Assembly (NCBI RefSeq): GCF_009002475.1
Contig: NZ_AP019860.1
Location: 7,020,501-7,084,500 of the forward strand
Direction of reading: 5' to 3'
Origin: Candidatus Uabimicrobium amorphum
Lineage (GTDB): Bacteria; Planctomycetota; Uabimicrobiia; Uabimicrobiales; Uabimicrobiaceae
DNA length: 64,000 bases
Positions 18,029 through 27,864 of this stretch are shown here, one piece after another (the first letter of the stretch is position 1; each line of letters starts with the position of its first letter). The notes beneath the pieces were generated by a model. That model worked only from the letters and a program-made list of their open reading frames with translations, made no database searches and had not been told where the DNA came from. A program made the position numbers and the translations under genes.

Positions 18029-20680
18029 TTGGACGAAAAAGTAAAATTATTACATGAAATGAAGAAGGCATGGCAAAATCAAGACTGGGAAAAAGCCGAA
18101 AATTATAGTGACCAACTGATAAAAATGAACCCGAAAAGTAGCAGAGGTTATTACAATCGAGCTCTCATTCAAATGAAACGCGACAAATGGGATGGAGTAC
18201 AAAAAGATTTAGAACGGGTTCTGGCTTTAGACCCAGATTATACAGGTGCACAAAAGCTTTTGCAAAAAGCAAAGCATCATCTTAAAAGTCAAGAAAAAGT
18301 CACTAATACTTCGACACAAACGCATTCAGCAAATACATCCTCCTCTACTGACGCTACGCATTGGCAACCAGGGCAAATCATAGATGATCGCTATGAGACA
18401 ATAAAAGTGCTTGGAAAAGGAGCGATGGGCGAAGTCTATCTTGTTCATCACTTATTGTGGGACATAAAGCTTGCTGTAAAAATGCCTTTGCCAAAGATTT
18501 TGTCTTCGCCAAAAGCAACGGAACGATTTACTCGTGAAGCGCAGATATGGGTAGACATAGACAAACATCCCAATGTTGTCACGGCTTACTACGTGCGAAA
18601 ACTAGACGGTTTACTGCGTATTTTTACCGAATATGTAGATGGTTGTGATTTAAAGACCCACATGGAAAAATCTGCCATTGGTACATTTACCGAGGGACTC
18701 GATATCGCCATCCAAATTGCTCGTGGTATGGCACACACTCACGAAAGCAATTTAGTTCATCGCGACCTTAAAAGCGCCAATGTGATGATTTCGCAATCTG
18801 GAGAGGTCAAAGTAACAGATTTGGGACTGGCCAAGGCTACCGCATTAGCTGAAATTTCTATGGAGGAAAGTGAGGTAGAAGCTTCCGCACAGCTAACCAT
18901 CGCCGGCAAAGCAATGGGAACTATCGCCTACATGCCCCCCGAACAATGGCGCGGTTCCGATATAGATTTTCATGTTGATATTTATGCGTTTGGTTGCATT
19001 CTCTATGAGATTTTTTGCCACCGTCTGCCATTTATCAAAGACAATGAAGACGCTCGTAGTGATTTTGTGGCGTATAAGCATATGCATAATTTCGTGAAGG
19101 CACCCGCTCCCGAGAGTATTAAAGATCCAAGGTTATCATGGCAAACTATCCCTAATGAGTTGGCGCAACTTATGAGGAATTGCCTAGAAAAAGAACCAGC
19201 AAATCGTCCGCAGAGTTTTCGCGAAATAGAGAAAATTCTATTGCAAATTTATTATCAAATCACTGCAAAAGCTTATCCACATAAAACAGTAGATAAATTA
19301 AAACAGCACGCAGCAGACCTCAACAACAAAGCCCTTTCTTACTTTGACTTGGGCCGAGAAGAGGAAGCAATGGAGTTACTGGAGGAAGCTGTTCGAGCGA
19401 ATTCTTTGTGCGTGTCGGCTGTTTTAAATTATAGATGTATGCAATACCGCAAACAAGGATTTTCTTCTGAAGGTTTTGTAGATACCCTAAAGTGGGCCAG
19501 GAGTTTTTCTCCAGAGCATACTGGACCAGATGTATTGGAAAATCTATTTTTTCGAAAGCCGTTGCGATCTTTTTCTAGAGAAGCTAATAGCCCAGCAATC
19601 ATTACGCCTGATAGACGCTTTCTTATTTTTACTAACGAAGAGCATACTCTAAAAGTTTATGATATAGGCAGTGGAGAATCCCTGCATGACCTCTGTGGTC
19701 ACAATGCAAAAGTTACTCATATAACTGTTGCACCTGGGGGGCGTTTCGCTATATCTAACAGCGAAGATAAAACTTTGCAAGTCTGGGATCTTGATGGTAG
19801 AAAATCTATATGTACTCTCTCTGGTTATGAGGACGAAATTATATGTGCAGCCATTACATCAGATGGACATCTGGCTATTTCCGGTCATGAGAACGGTGTT
19901 CTTAGAATTTGGAATGTCAGTACAGGGAAATTGGTACATACACTTTCTGACGCTAGATGTCGAAGTATACGTTTTGGACCCGATGAGCGTTTTGTTATTT
20001 CTAGCTTTAGCTATAACGATAGAAGTCTGGTGAAAGTTTGGGATATCCACAGTGGGCAATTAGTGCTCACATCCCATAGTGATCTTATAAGAATTACACC
20101 TGATGGGCGTTTGGCTATGCATCCAGGCGAAAATCATACCTTATTAGTTTGGGATCTTAACAGTAAGCAGTTGGTGCATACACTATCAGGTCACGCAGAG
20201 AAAATTTGTAGCATAGAAACCTCACTTGATGGGCGCTTTGTGATTTCCGGTAGTGAAGACAAAACCCTTCGAATTTGGAATGTAGAAAATGGGCAGTGCA
20301 TACACACACTCTCTGGTCATAAAAGTGGTATTATGCGTATTGTCATTACGCCCGATGGACGCTTGGCAATTTCTGATAGCGCATGGCAGGATGATTATTA
20401 CACAACCCTGCGAGTTTGGGATATCATAAGTGGACAACTAGTCCATGAGTTGTCTGGCCATACAAGCTATATTACAAGTGTTGCCTTCACACCTGATGGG
20501 CGTTTTGTTGTTTCCGGTAGTAAAGACAAAACCCTCAGAATTTGGGATATTATAAGTGGACAACTAGTTCATGAGTTGTTTGGCCATACAAGCTCTATTA
20601 CAAGTGTTGCCTGCACACCTGATGGGCGCTTTGTGATTTCCAGTAGTGAAGACAAAACCCTTAGAATTTGGGGGGGTTGA
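18029..20680 (+). CDS. TPR / Ser-Thr kinase / WD40 protein (copy 2, 5' part, frameshifted)
   Basis: This is the N-terminal 883 residues of the second paralogue. The start is TTG at 18029 with AGGAG upstream; the frame also extends to a TTG at 17990, but the position matching copy 1's ATG is ACG. The TPR segment, active kinase domain (GKGAMGEVY, HRDLKSAN, DLGLAKA) and first WD40 propeller are nearly identical to copies 1 and 3. The frame ends abruptly in the last blade after RIWGG, in a run of seven G at 20670-20676 where copies 1 and 3 read TGGGAY. Six G would restore the frame for about 30 codons, and a second +1 change near 20720-20735 is then needed to reach the downstream frame. It is either a truncated kinase-propeller protein or the first half of a broken gene. 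Confidence 0.85.
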   Translation: MDEKVKLLHEMKKAWQNQDWEKAENYSDQLIKMNPKSSRGYYNRALIQMKRDKWDGVQKDLERVLALDPDYTGAQKLLQKAKHHLKSQEKVTNTSTQTHSANTSSSTDATHWQPGQIIDDRYETIKVLGKGAMGEVYLVHHLLWDIKLAVKMPLPKILSSPKATERFTREAQIWVDIDKHPNVVTAYYVRKLDGLLRIFTEYVDGCDLKTHMEKSAIGTFTEGLDIAIQIARGMAHTHESNLVHRDLKSANVMISQSGEVKVTDLGLAKATALAEISMEESEVEASAQLTIAGKAMGTIAYMPPEQWRGSDIDFHVDIYAFGCILYEIFCHRLPFIKDNEDARSDFVAYKHMHNFVKAPAPESIKDPRLSWQTIPNELAQLMRNCLEKEPANRPQSFREIEKILLQIYYQITAKAYPHKTVDKLKQHAADLNNKALSYFDLGREEEAMELLEEAVRANSLCVSAVLNYRCMQYRKQGFSSEGFVDTLKWARSFSPEHTGPDVLENLFFRKPLRSFSREANSPAIITPDRRFLIFTNEEHTLKVYDIGSGESLHDLCGHNAKVTHITVAPGGRFAISNSEDKTLQVWDLDGRKSICTLSGYEDEIICAAITSDGHLAISGHENGVLRIWNVSTGKLVHTLSDARCRSIRFGPDERFVISSFSYNDRSLVKVWDIHSGQLVLTSHSDLIRITPDGRLAMHPGENHTLLVWDLNSKQLVHTLSGHAEKICSIETSLDGRFVISGSEDKTLRIWNVENGQCIHTLSGHKSGIMRIVITPDGRLAISDSAWQDDYYTTLRVWDIISGQLVHELSGHTSYITSVAFTPDGRFVVSGSKDKTLRIWDIISGQLVHELFGHTSSITSVACTPDGRFVISSSEDKTLRIWGG

Positions 20681-20712
20681 AAGTGGGCAGTGCATGTGCA
20701 CTCTTTGTGGCC

Positions 20713-23655
20713 ATGAAGATAGGTTTTGGACAAGTTGTTATAGAAGAGAATGGCGATTTTGCTATTTCTGAGAGCCAGGGATTAATTAAAAACGTTTGGA
20801 ATATTGAATTAGAGATGACTAAAATAGAGAAATGTTTGCTTTATGAGCAAATAATTTCTTCTGCGCAAACTGTGGAAATAGAAAAAAGAGCCCAAGGTTT
20901 AAAAGCACAGATACAACAACAACGGCAAAGTAAAAATTATTTGGCCGCATGGAAAAATGTACAGGAGTTAAAAAAAACGGCTGGTTACGAACAGGACGAA
21001 GAACTCCTAAGTACCATCCATACTCTATCTGAAGATCTCCAATATCAAAGAAGTTTATTGCATAGAGGATGGCTGCACGGGTTTTTAACCAAAAATGTGC
21101 ACTGTGAAACCATCGCTGGACATTTTGTTTTTGGCAGCAATTCAAATTACGATTTTCTAGTATGGGATATAAGAAGTAAACAGTTAATTCATACATTCTC
21201 TGGTCATAAAAAAAATATTACACACATAGCAGCAACACCTGATGGAAGTTTTGCTATCTCTGCCAGTAGAGATAAAACGGTACACATATGGGATATAAAT
21301 AAAAAACAACGAATACATACATTCTCGGGATCAGGTCCCGTTGCGATTTCTGGTGAACACTTTGTTATTTTTTGCCAAAATAGTAACTTACAAGTGTGGG
21401 ATATCAAAAACAAACAACCGCTTGGTAAGTTTTCCGATCATACAGGAGAAATTACAAGTTTAACAGTTATCCCTGACGAATGTTTGGTTCTTTCTGCCAG
21501 TTATAGTAGTGATCGCAATGACAACTCTCTATCGATTTGGAATATTAAAAGTGGAAAATCTGTCACTACTTTATCCGAGCATAAAGATCGTATAGATATT
21601 GATAGCGTAGTTGGAGACCTTGCTATTTCAAGAAAAGATAACCTATTTCAAATATGGGACATCCCTTCTAAGCAGTTGGTGCTTACCTTTTCCTTCCCTG
21701 TGGAACATCTAGCAATCACACCCTGTGGACGTTTTGCGATTGGAGCCGGAGGTAACACTCTTTTTATTTGGGAGACCAACAGTAAGAAGTTGGTGTACGA
21801 ACTTTCTGCTCATCTTGCTCAAATTACTAGTATAGCCATCACACCCGATGGACGTTTTGTAATTTCTGGCAATAACAGCCACGATAAAAACATACAAATA
21901 TGGGACATTGCCAGCGGAGAACTGTTGGGTAAACTATACGGAGATACAAAACCCATAACAGATATCAAAATTACATCTGATAACCGTTTTGCTATTTCTA
22001 GGGATGGCAAAACATGGCAATTTGATTGGCATTGGGAAAAAGATACGGTAGACATTGACAGTTACCAAATAAAAGAGAAACTAAGCAGCGGAGTCACAGG
22101 AGAAATATATTTAGCATACGATGTAAACAGAAACATGCAAGTGGTGCTTAAAGTACTGGAAAAAAACATTTTCAAAAGTTTAGAAATGCTTGAGAGAGAT
22201 GTAAAAATCTACAAAACAATGGTACATCCTCCTAATACAGTGGAATTTTTAGGATGGGGAAATTTTGATGATACAAAAGTGTTTCTGGTAATGGAATATA
22301 CAGATGGTCAGAATTTACAAACACTAATGACACGCAATGCCTCTATTAAAAGCAGTATGAAAATTATATTTGAGTTAATCCTTGCATTAAAATATATGCA
22401 TGCTCACAAAATTCTTCATCTCAGTTTACAACCTTCCAAAGTTTTAATAGACAAACAAAATCGCGAAGTAAAGCTACTAGGTTTTTCTTCCAAAAAATAT
22501 ATAACAAACCCCGCTTCTTTGAAGTGTAACTACATGGCACCAGAGCTAATTCAAAATAGCGAGGAAATAAGTGTACAAGCAGATATATATTCACTGGGAG
22601 CCATTTTATACCATCTCCTAAGCGGGCAAACTCCGTATGGAGAAATCAAGGAAACATCCAAGATATTAGATGCAAAACTCAAGCAAACTCCTTTATCTCT
22701 TGACAATGAAGCAAATATTTTCACCAAGATTGTTCAAAAGGCAATGGCATCAAAACCGCAAAAGCGCTATGAAAATGTCGGTCGCATGGCCCGTGCGCTG
22801 CAAAAAGCAATAAATGCCTATATAGGTATAACAAATGTTGACATTAACTTTAATCACTTTGTTATAAAAGCGGATATAGAAAACAAAGTATGCTTAGCAC
22901 AACATCTTGGTTATAACGCCCAGGTAGTCTTTAAAACTTTACCTTACGCGCATAAATGGGTAACTCAGGCTCAAAGACGCTTTGACAGAAAAATACAGCA
23001 TATTTGCAAAACATTAGTGCATCCAAATATCATACGCGTTCTAGGATGGCATAAAATTGAACAAGAAGCATATCTAGTTATGGAGTATCTCAACGCCTGG
23101 AGTTTAGAACAGCTAATGGCAAAACTTGGAACCATTCCATTGAAATATGCCATACAAACAGCTATTCATCTAGCAAATGCGCTGAGTTGTATGCATAGCC
23201 ATGAAATCCACCCTTCTCATTTAGCACCTTCTAATATTTTCATAGATAAACAAACTGGTGTTGTAAAAGTAAAAGTGCAGACTGAACAAGAAAATGTACC
23301 CTTATCTAGACGAGTCTGCGCCTCAAACATGAACTGTCTTATTCATTATATAGCTCCTGAAAGTTTGAAAAACGAGATTAAATCTAAACAAGCCGACATA
23401 TACTCTTTAGGAGCTATTCTATACTACACCGTCGCTAATCAATTGCCTCATTATGAGCTAAATAAAAATGTAATAGAACTTATGATGGAGATAATAAACC
23501 AAGATCCCGTTCCGGTTCAACAATTGCGAAAAAATGTACCAGATGCCTTGGCCAAGATTATACATAAAGCTCTTTCGAGAGAACCGGAAAAGCGCCACCA
23601 AAGTAGTGATGAATTTGCGAAAGAATTACAAAAAGTTTTAGATGTTATAACGTAA
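20713..23655 (+). CDS. WD40 / double pseudokinase protein (copy 2, 3' part)
   Basis: This continues copy 2 in another frame. The first ATG is 20713 with no good ribosome site; TTG at 20668 is also in frame. It contains the helical linker (LLYEQIISS, NYLAAWKNVQELKKT), the second WD40 propeller set, then the two kinase-like domains. Domain A has TGEIYLAYD, VVLKVLEKN, HLSLQPSK and MAPELIQNS, with no catalytic HRD Asp and no DFG. Domain B has VMEYLNAWSLEQL, a Pro-Ser-His triplet where HRD should be, then LAPSNIF and an IAPES segment, again without DFG. If expressed separately it would be a kinase-less scaffold. If the frameshifts are real, the ancestral protein now exists as two pieces. Confidence 0.8.
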   Translation: MKIGFGQVVIEENGDFAISESQGLIKNVWNIELEMTKIEKCLLYEQIISSAQTVEIEKRAQGLKAQIQQQRQSKNYLAAWKNVQELKKTAGYEQDEELLSTIHTLSEDLQYQRSLLHRGWLHGFLTKNVHCETIAGHFVFGSNSNYDFLVWDIRSKQLIHTFSGHKKNITHIAATPDGSFAISASRDKTVHIWDINKKQRIHTFSGSGPVAISGEHFVIFCQNSNLQVWDIKNKQPLGKFSDHTGEITSLTVIPDECLVLSASYSSDRNDNSLSIWNIKSGKSVTTLSEHKDRIDIDSVVGDLAISRKDNLFQIWDIPSKQLVLTFSFPVEHLAITPCGRFAIGAGGNTLFIWETNSKKLVYELSAHLAQITSIAITPDGRFVISGNNSHDKNIQIWDIASGELLGKLYGDTKPITDIKITSDNRFAISRDGKTWQFDWHWEKDTVDIDSYQIKEKLSSGVTGEIYLAYDVNRNMQVVLKVLEKNIFKSLEMLERDVKIYKTMVHPPNTVEFLGWGNFDDTKVFLVMEYTDGQNLQTLMTRNASIKSSMKIIFELILALKYMHAHKILHLSLQPSKVLIDKQNREVKLLGFSSKKYITNPASLKCNYMAPELIQNSEEISVQADIYSLGAILYHLLSGQTPYGEIKETSKILDAKLKQTPLSLDNEANIFTKIVQKAMASKPQKRYENVGRMARALQKAINAYIGITNVDINFNHFVIKADIENKVCLAQHLGYNAQVVFKTLPYAHKWVTQAQRRFDRKIQHICKTLVHPNIIRVLGWHKIEQEAYLVMEYLNAWSLEQLMAKLGTIPLKYAIQTAIHLANALSCMHSHEIHPSHLAPSNIFIDKQTGVVKVKVQTEQENVPLSRRVCASNMNCLIHYIAPESLKNEIKSKQADIYSLGAILYYTVANQLPHYELNKNVIELMMEIINQDPVPVQQLRKNVPDALAKIIHKALSREPEKRHQSSDEFAKELQKVLDVIT

Positions 23656-23751
23656 AAGAATTACTGTAAAAATTGGGGATAAAACTAAAGGTATCACAGA
23701 GAAAATTGTAATTTGTTAGAGTACGTAATTATAACGATGCAGGAGATTGTC

Positions 23752-26700
23752 TTGAATGGCAAAGTAAAATTATTACGGGAAATGAAGAAGGCATGGCAAG
23801 ATCAAGACTGGGAAAAAGCCGAAAATTATAGTGACCAACTGATAAAAATGAACCCGAAAAGTAGCAGAGGCTATTACAATCGAGCTCTCATTCAAATGAA
23901 ACGCAACAAATGGGATGGAGTACAAAAAGATTTAGAACGGGTTCTGGCTTTAGACCCAGATTATACAGGTGCACAAAAGCTTTTAAAAGAAGCAAAGAGA
24001 TATCTTCGAAGCAAAGAAAAAGTCACGAATACATCGACACAGACACACTCTACAAATACATCTTCCTCTACCGACGCGATACATTGGCAACCAGGGCAAA
24101 TCATAGACGACCGCTATGAGACAATAAAAGTGCTTGGAAAAGGAGCGATGGGCGAAGTCTATCTTGTTCATGACCTATTTTGGGACATAAAACTGGCAGT
24201 AAAAATGCCTTTGCCAAAGATTTTGTCTTCGCCAAAAGTTACAGAACGATTTACTCGTGAAGCGCAGATTTGGGTAGACATAGACAAACATCCCAATGTT
24301 GTCACGGCTTACTACGTGCGAAAATTAGACGGTTTACTGCGTATTTTTACCGAATATGTGGATGGTTGTGATTTAAAGACCCACATGGAAAAATCTGCCA
24401 TTGGTACATTTACAGAGGGACTCGATATCGCCATCCAAATTGCTCGTGGTATGGCACACACTCACGAAAGCAATTTAGTTCATCGCGACCTTAAAAGCGC
24501 CAATGTGATGATCTCGCAATCTGGAGAGGTCAAAGTAACAGATTTGGGGCTGGCCAAAGCTACTGCATTGGCGGAGATTTCTGTCGATGAAAGCGAGGTG
24601 GAAACTTCGACACCGCTAACCATTGTTGGTAAAGCAATGGGGACTATCGCCTATATGCCACCCGAACAGTGGCGTGGTTCCGAGATAGATTTTCACGCCG
24701 ATATTTATGCGTTTGGTTGCATTCTCTATGAAATTTTTTGCCACCGTTTGCCATTTATCAAAGACAATGAAGACTCTCGCAGTGATTTTGTGGCATATAA
24801 GCATATGCATAATTTCGTCAAAGCCCCTACTCCCGAGAGTATTAAAGACCCAAAGCTGTCATGGCAAACCATCCCTAATGAGTTGGCGCAACTTATGATG
24901 AGCTGCCTGGAAAAAGAACCAGCAAATCGCCCGCAGAGTTTTCGTGAAATAGAGAAAATTCTATTGCAAATTTATTATCAAATCACTGCAAAAGCTTATC
25001 CACATAAAATAGTAGATAAATTAAAACAGCACGCCGCAGATCTCAACAACAAAGCCCTTTCTTATTTCGACTTGGGGCGAGAAGAAGAAGCAATGGAGTT
25101 ACTGGAGGATGCTGTTATAGCAAATTCTTTGTGCGTGTCGGCTGTTTTAAATTATAGATGTATGCAATACCGAAAAGAAGGATTTCCTTCTGAAGGTTTT
25201 ACATATACCCTAGAGTGGGCTAGAAGTTTTTCTCCAGAGCATACTGGGCCAGATTTATTGGAAAATCTATTTTTCCGAAAGCCGTTGCGATCTTTTTCTG
25301 TAGAATTTGGTCTAAGAGTCATTACTCCTGATGGACGTTTTTTTATTTCGACCGACGAAGTGCATACTCTAAAAGTTTACGATGTCAAGAGTGGAGAATC
25401 CCTGTATAGTCTTTGTGGGCACAGTGCGAAAATTACCGCTATAAATGTGGCACCTAGTGGACGTTTTGCTATATCTAGCTGTGAGAATAGCACTTTGCAA
25501 ATTTGGGATCTTGATAGTGGAAAATCTAGATGTACTCTTTCTTGTAATGAAGATAAAATTACAAGTGTGGCCATTACATCAGATGGACGCCTTGCTATTT
25601 CTGTCAGCAAAGATAGTGTTTTTAGAATTTGGAATGTCAACGCAGGGAAATTAATGTATACACATTCTGGCGATGACAGACGGAACGGTGTATGTGAAAG
25701 TATACGTTTTGCACCCGGTGAACGTCTTGCTACGTCTTGCTTTTTGGACGACGAACGTACCCCTCAGATAAAAGTTTGGAATATCCACAATGGGCAACTA
25801 GTTCATGAGTTACCTCGCGACATTAGAATAGTTACTTTTGCGTCCGATGGACGTTTCGTGATACATCCAGATAAAAATCACAATGTATTAGTTTGGGACG
25901 TTAAAAGCAAGCAGTTGGTTCATACACTCTCTGGCCACACAGAACCAATTCGTAACATAAAAACCTCACTTGATGGTCTCTTTGTCATTTCTGGAAGCGA
26001 AGATAAAACTCTAAAAGTGTGGAATATGGAAAATGGGCGGTGCGTCTATACACTCTCTGGTCATGAAAGTGGTATTACAAGTATTGCTATTGCACCTGAT
26101 GGAGGCCTAGCAATTTCTTGTTCTAGCATGTGGATTAAGGATAGACTTGGACTTTTAGATCGTTATGACGGAACCCTACGCGTTTGGGATATCAAAAGTG
26201 GACAACTAGTCCATCAGCTATCTGGTCATACAAGTGGTATTAACAGTGTTGCCTTCACGCCTGATGGGAGTTTTGTGATTTCTGGTAGTGACGATAAAAC
26301 CCTCAGAATTTGGGATATCGAAAGTGGGCAGTGCATGTGCACACTTTGTGGTCATGAAGGTGGGGCTGAAGAAGTTGTTGTAGCATGTGATTTGGCTATT
26401 TCGGAGGGGAAACCCTCTAGAAACTGGCTCGTTTGGAATCTTGAAATAGAGAAGACAAAGATAGAGAAAAGCTTGCTTTATGAGCAAATAACTTCTTCCG
26501 TGCAAACTATGGAATTGGAACAAGAATTTCGCAATTTAAAAGAACAGATACAGCAAGAATGGCAAAGTAAAAATTATTTGGCTGCATGGAAAAATGTGCT
26601 GGAGTTAAAAAAAACGGTGGGTTATGAACAAGACAAAGAAGTTCTAAATGCTACTTATGCTCTATCTGAAGCTCTTCAATACCAAAGAAGTACATTGTAT

Positions 26701-27864
26701 AGAAAATGGTTTCATGGATTTTTGGCTAAAAATATACATTGTGAGACTATCGCTGGACATTTGGTTTTTGGCAGCAGTTCAGACCATGATTTGCTAGTAT
26801 GGGATATAAGAAGTAAACAATTAATCCATACGTTTTCTGATCATAAAGAAGACATTACACACATAGCAGCAACACCGGATGGACGCTTTGCTATCTCTGC
26901 TAGTAAAGATAAAATGATACACATATGGGATGTAAATAAAAAACAACAAGTGTATACATCATCGGGGACAGGGCCCGTTGCTTTTGTTGGTAGGCGTTTT
27001 GCTATTTTTTGCCAAAATAAGAACTTACAAGTGTGGGATATCAAAAGCAAACAACTGCTTGGTAAATTTTCCGATCATACAGGAGAAATTACAAGTTTAG
27101 CAATTATGCCTAGCAAATGTTTAGTTCTTTCCGCTAGCTATAGTAGCGATCGCAATGACAACTCTCTGTCGATTTGGGATATTAAAAGTGGAAAATCTGT
27201 CACCAATTTATCCATACATAAAGAGTGTATTCGCATTGATAGCATCGTTGGAAACTTTGTTATTTCAAAGAAAGATGGCAGATTTCAAGTATGGGACATC
27301 CCTTCTGAGCAGTTGGTGCTTACCTTCTATATGGATTATCTAGCAATCACACCAGGTGGACGTTTCGCGATTGGAGCGCGAGATAGCACTCTTTTTATTT
27401 GGGAGACGAAGAGTCGTAAGTTGCTACACGAGCTTTCTGGCCATCTTGCTAAAATTACCAGTATCGCCATCACACCTGATGCACGCTTTGTGATTTCTGG
27501 TAGTCACGATAAAACCATTCAAATATGGAATATTGTCAGCGGAAAACAATTGGGAAAACTATACGGAGATACAAAACCAATCACGGGCATCAAAATTACA
27601 TCTGATGGGCGCTTTGCTATTTCTAAAGATGGTAAAGCATGGCAATTTGATTGGCACTGGGAAAAAGATACAGTAGATATTAATGATTACCAAATAAAAG
27701 AGAAGCTAACCAGCGGGATCTCAGGAGAAATATATTTGGCTCACGACTTAAACAGAAATACTTATAACTACCAAGAACAGAAAGAAACTAGCGATGAAAA
27801 AAACAGGTACGAAAATAGGCGAAAAGATAATCGGTTTAGAGAATCTGGACAGTACTCGATATGA
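23752..27864 (+). CDS. TPR / Ser-Thr kinase / WD40 protein (copy 3, 3' truncated)
   Basis: About 1370 residues. The start is TTG at 23752 (AGGAG upstream); the alternative ATG at 23737 precedes the ribosome site. The TPR, active kinase (GKGAMGEVY, HRDLKSAN, DLGLAKA, MPPEQW) and both WD40 regions are complete. Similarity to copies 1 and 2 stops sharply after LAHDLNRNT, about 20 residues into the first pseudokinase domain. The last ~30 residues are a novel charged tail (YNYQEQKETSDEK...). The remaining pseudokinase sequence is absent, and a leucine-rich-repeat gene starts 71 bp before the stop in another frame. The 5' half resembles copy 2 while blocks near 27200-27560 match copy 1 almost exactly, so the gene is a mosaic. 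Confidence 0.88.
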   Translation: MNGKVKLLREMKKAWQDQDWEKAENYSDQLIKMNPKSSRGYYNRALIQMKRNKWDGVQKDLERVLALDPDYTGAQKLLKEAKRYLRSKEKVTNTSTQTHSTNTSSSTDAIHWQPGQIIDDRYETIKVLGKGAMGEVYLVHDLFWDIKLAVKMPLPKILSSPKVTERFTREAQIWVDIDKHPNVVTAYYVRKLDGLLRIFTEYVDGCDLKTHMEKSAIGTFTEGLDIAIQIARGMAHTHESNLVHRDLKSANVMISQSGEVKVTDLGLAKATALAEISVDESEVETSTPLTIVGKAMGTIAYMPPEQWRGSEIDFHADIYAFGCILYEIFCHRLPFIKDNEDSRSDFVAYKHMHNFVKAPTPESIKDPKLSWQTIPNELAQLMMSCLEKEPANRPQSFREIEKILLQIYYQITAKAYPHKIVDKLKQHAADLNNKALSYFDLGREEEAMELLEDAVIANSLCVSAVLNYRCMQYRKEGFPSEGFTYTLEWARSFSPEHTGPDLLENLFFRKPLRSFSVEFGLRVITPDGRFFISTDEVHTLKVYDVKSGESLYSLCGHSAKITAINVAPSGRFAISSCENSTLQIWDLDSGKSRCTLSCNEDKITSVAITSDGRLAISVSKDSVFRIWNVNAGKLMYTHSGDDRRNGVCESIRFAPGERLATSCFLDDERTPQIKVWNIHNGQLVHELPRDIRIVTFASDGRFVIHPDKNHNVLVWDVKSKQLVHTLSGHTEPIRNIKTSLDGLFVISGSEDKTLKVWNMENGRCVYTLSGHESGITSIAIAPDGGLAISCSSMWIKDRLGLLDRYDGTLRVWDIKSGQLVHQLSGHTSGINSVAFTPDGSFVISGSDDKTLRIWDIESGQCMCTLCGHEGGAEEVVVACDLAISEGKPSRNWLVWNLEIEKTKIEKSLLYEQITSSVQTMELEQEFRNLKEQIQQEWQSKNYLAAWKNVLELKKTVGYEQDKEVLNATYALSEALQYQRSTLYRKWFHGFLAKNIHCETIAGHLVFGSSSDHDLLVWDIRSKQLIHTFSDHKEDITHIAATPDGRFAISASKDKMIHIWDVNKKQQVYTSSGTGPVAFVGRRFAIFCQNKNLQVWDIKSKQLLGKFSDHTGEITSLAIMPSKCLVLSASYSSDRNDNSLSIWDIKSGKSVTNLSIHKECIRIDSIVGNFVISKKDGRFQVWDIPSEQLVLTFYMDYLAITPGGRFAIGARDSTLFIWETKSRKLLHELSGHLAKITSIAITPDARFVISGSHDKTIQIWNIVSGKQLGKLYGDTKPITGIKITSDGRFAISKDGKAWQFDWHWEKDTVDINDYQIKEKLTSGISGEIYLAHDLNRNTYNYQEQKETSDEKNRYENRRKDNRFRESGQYSI

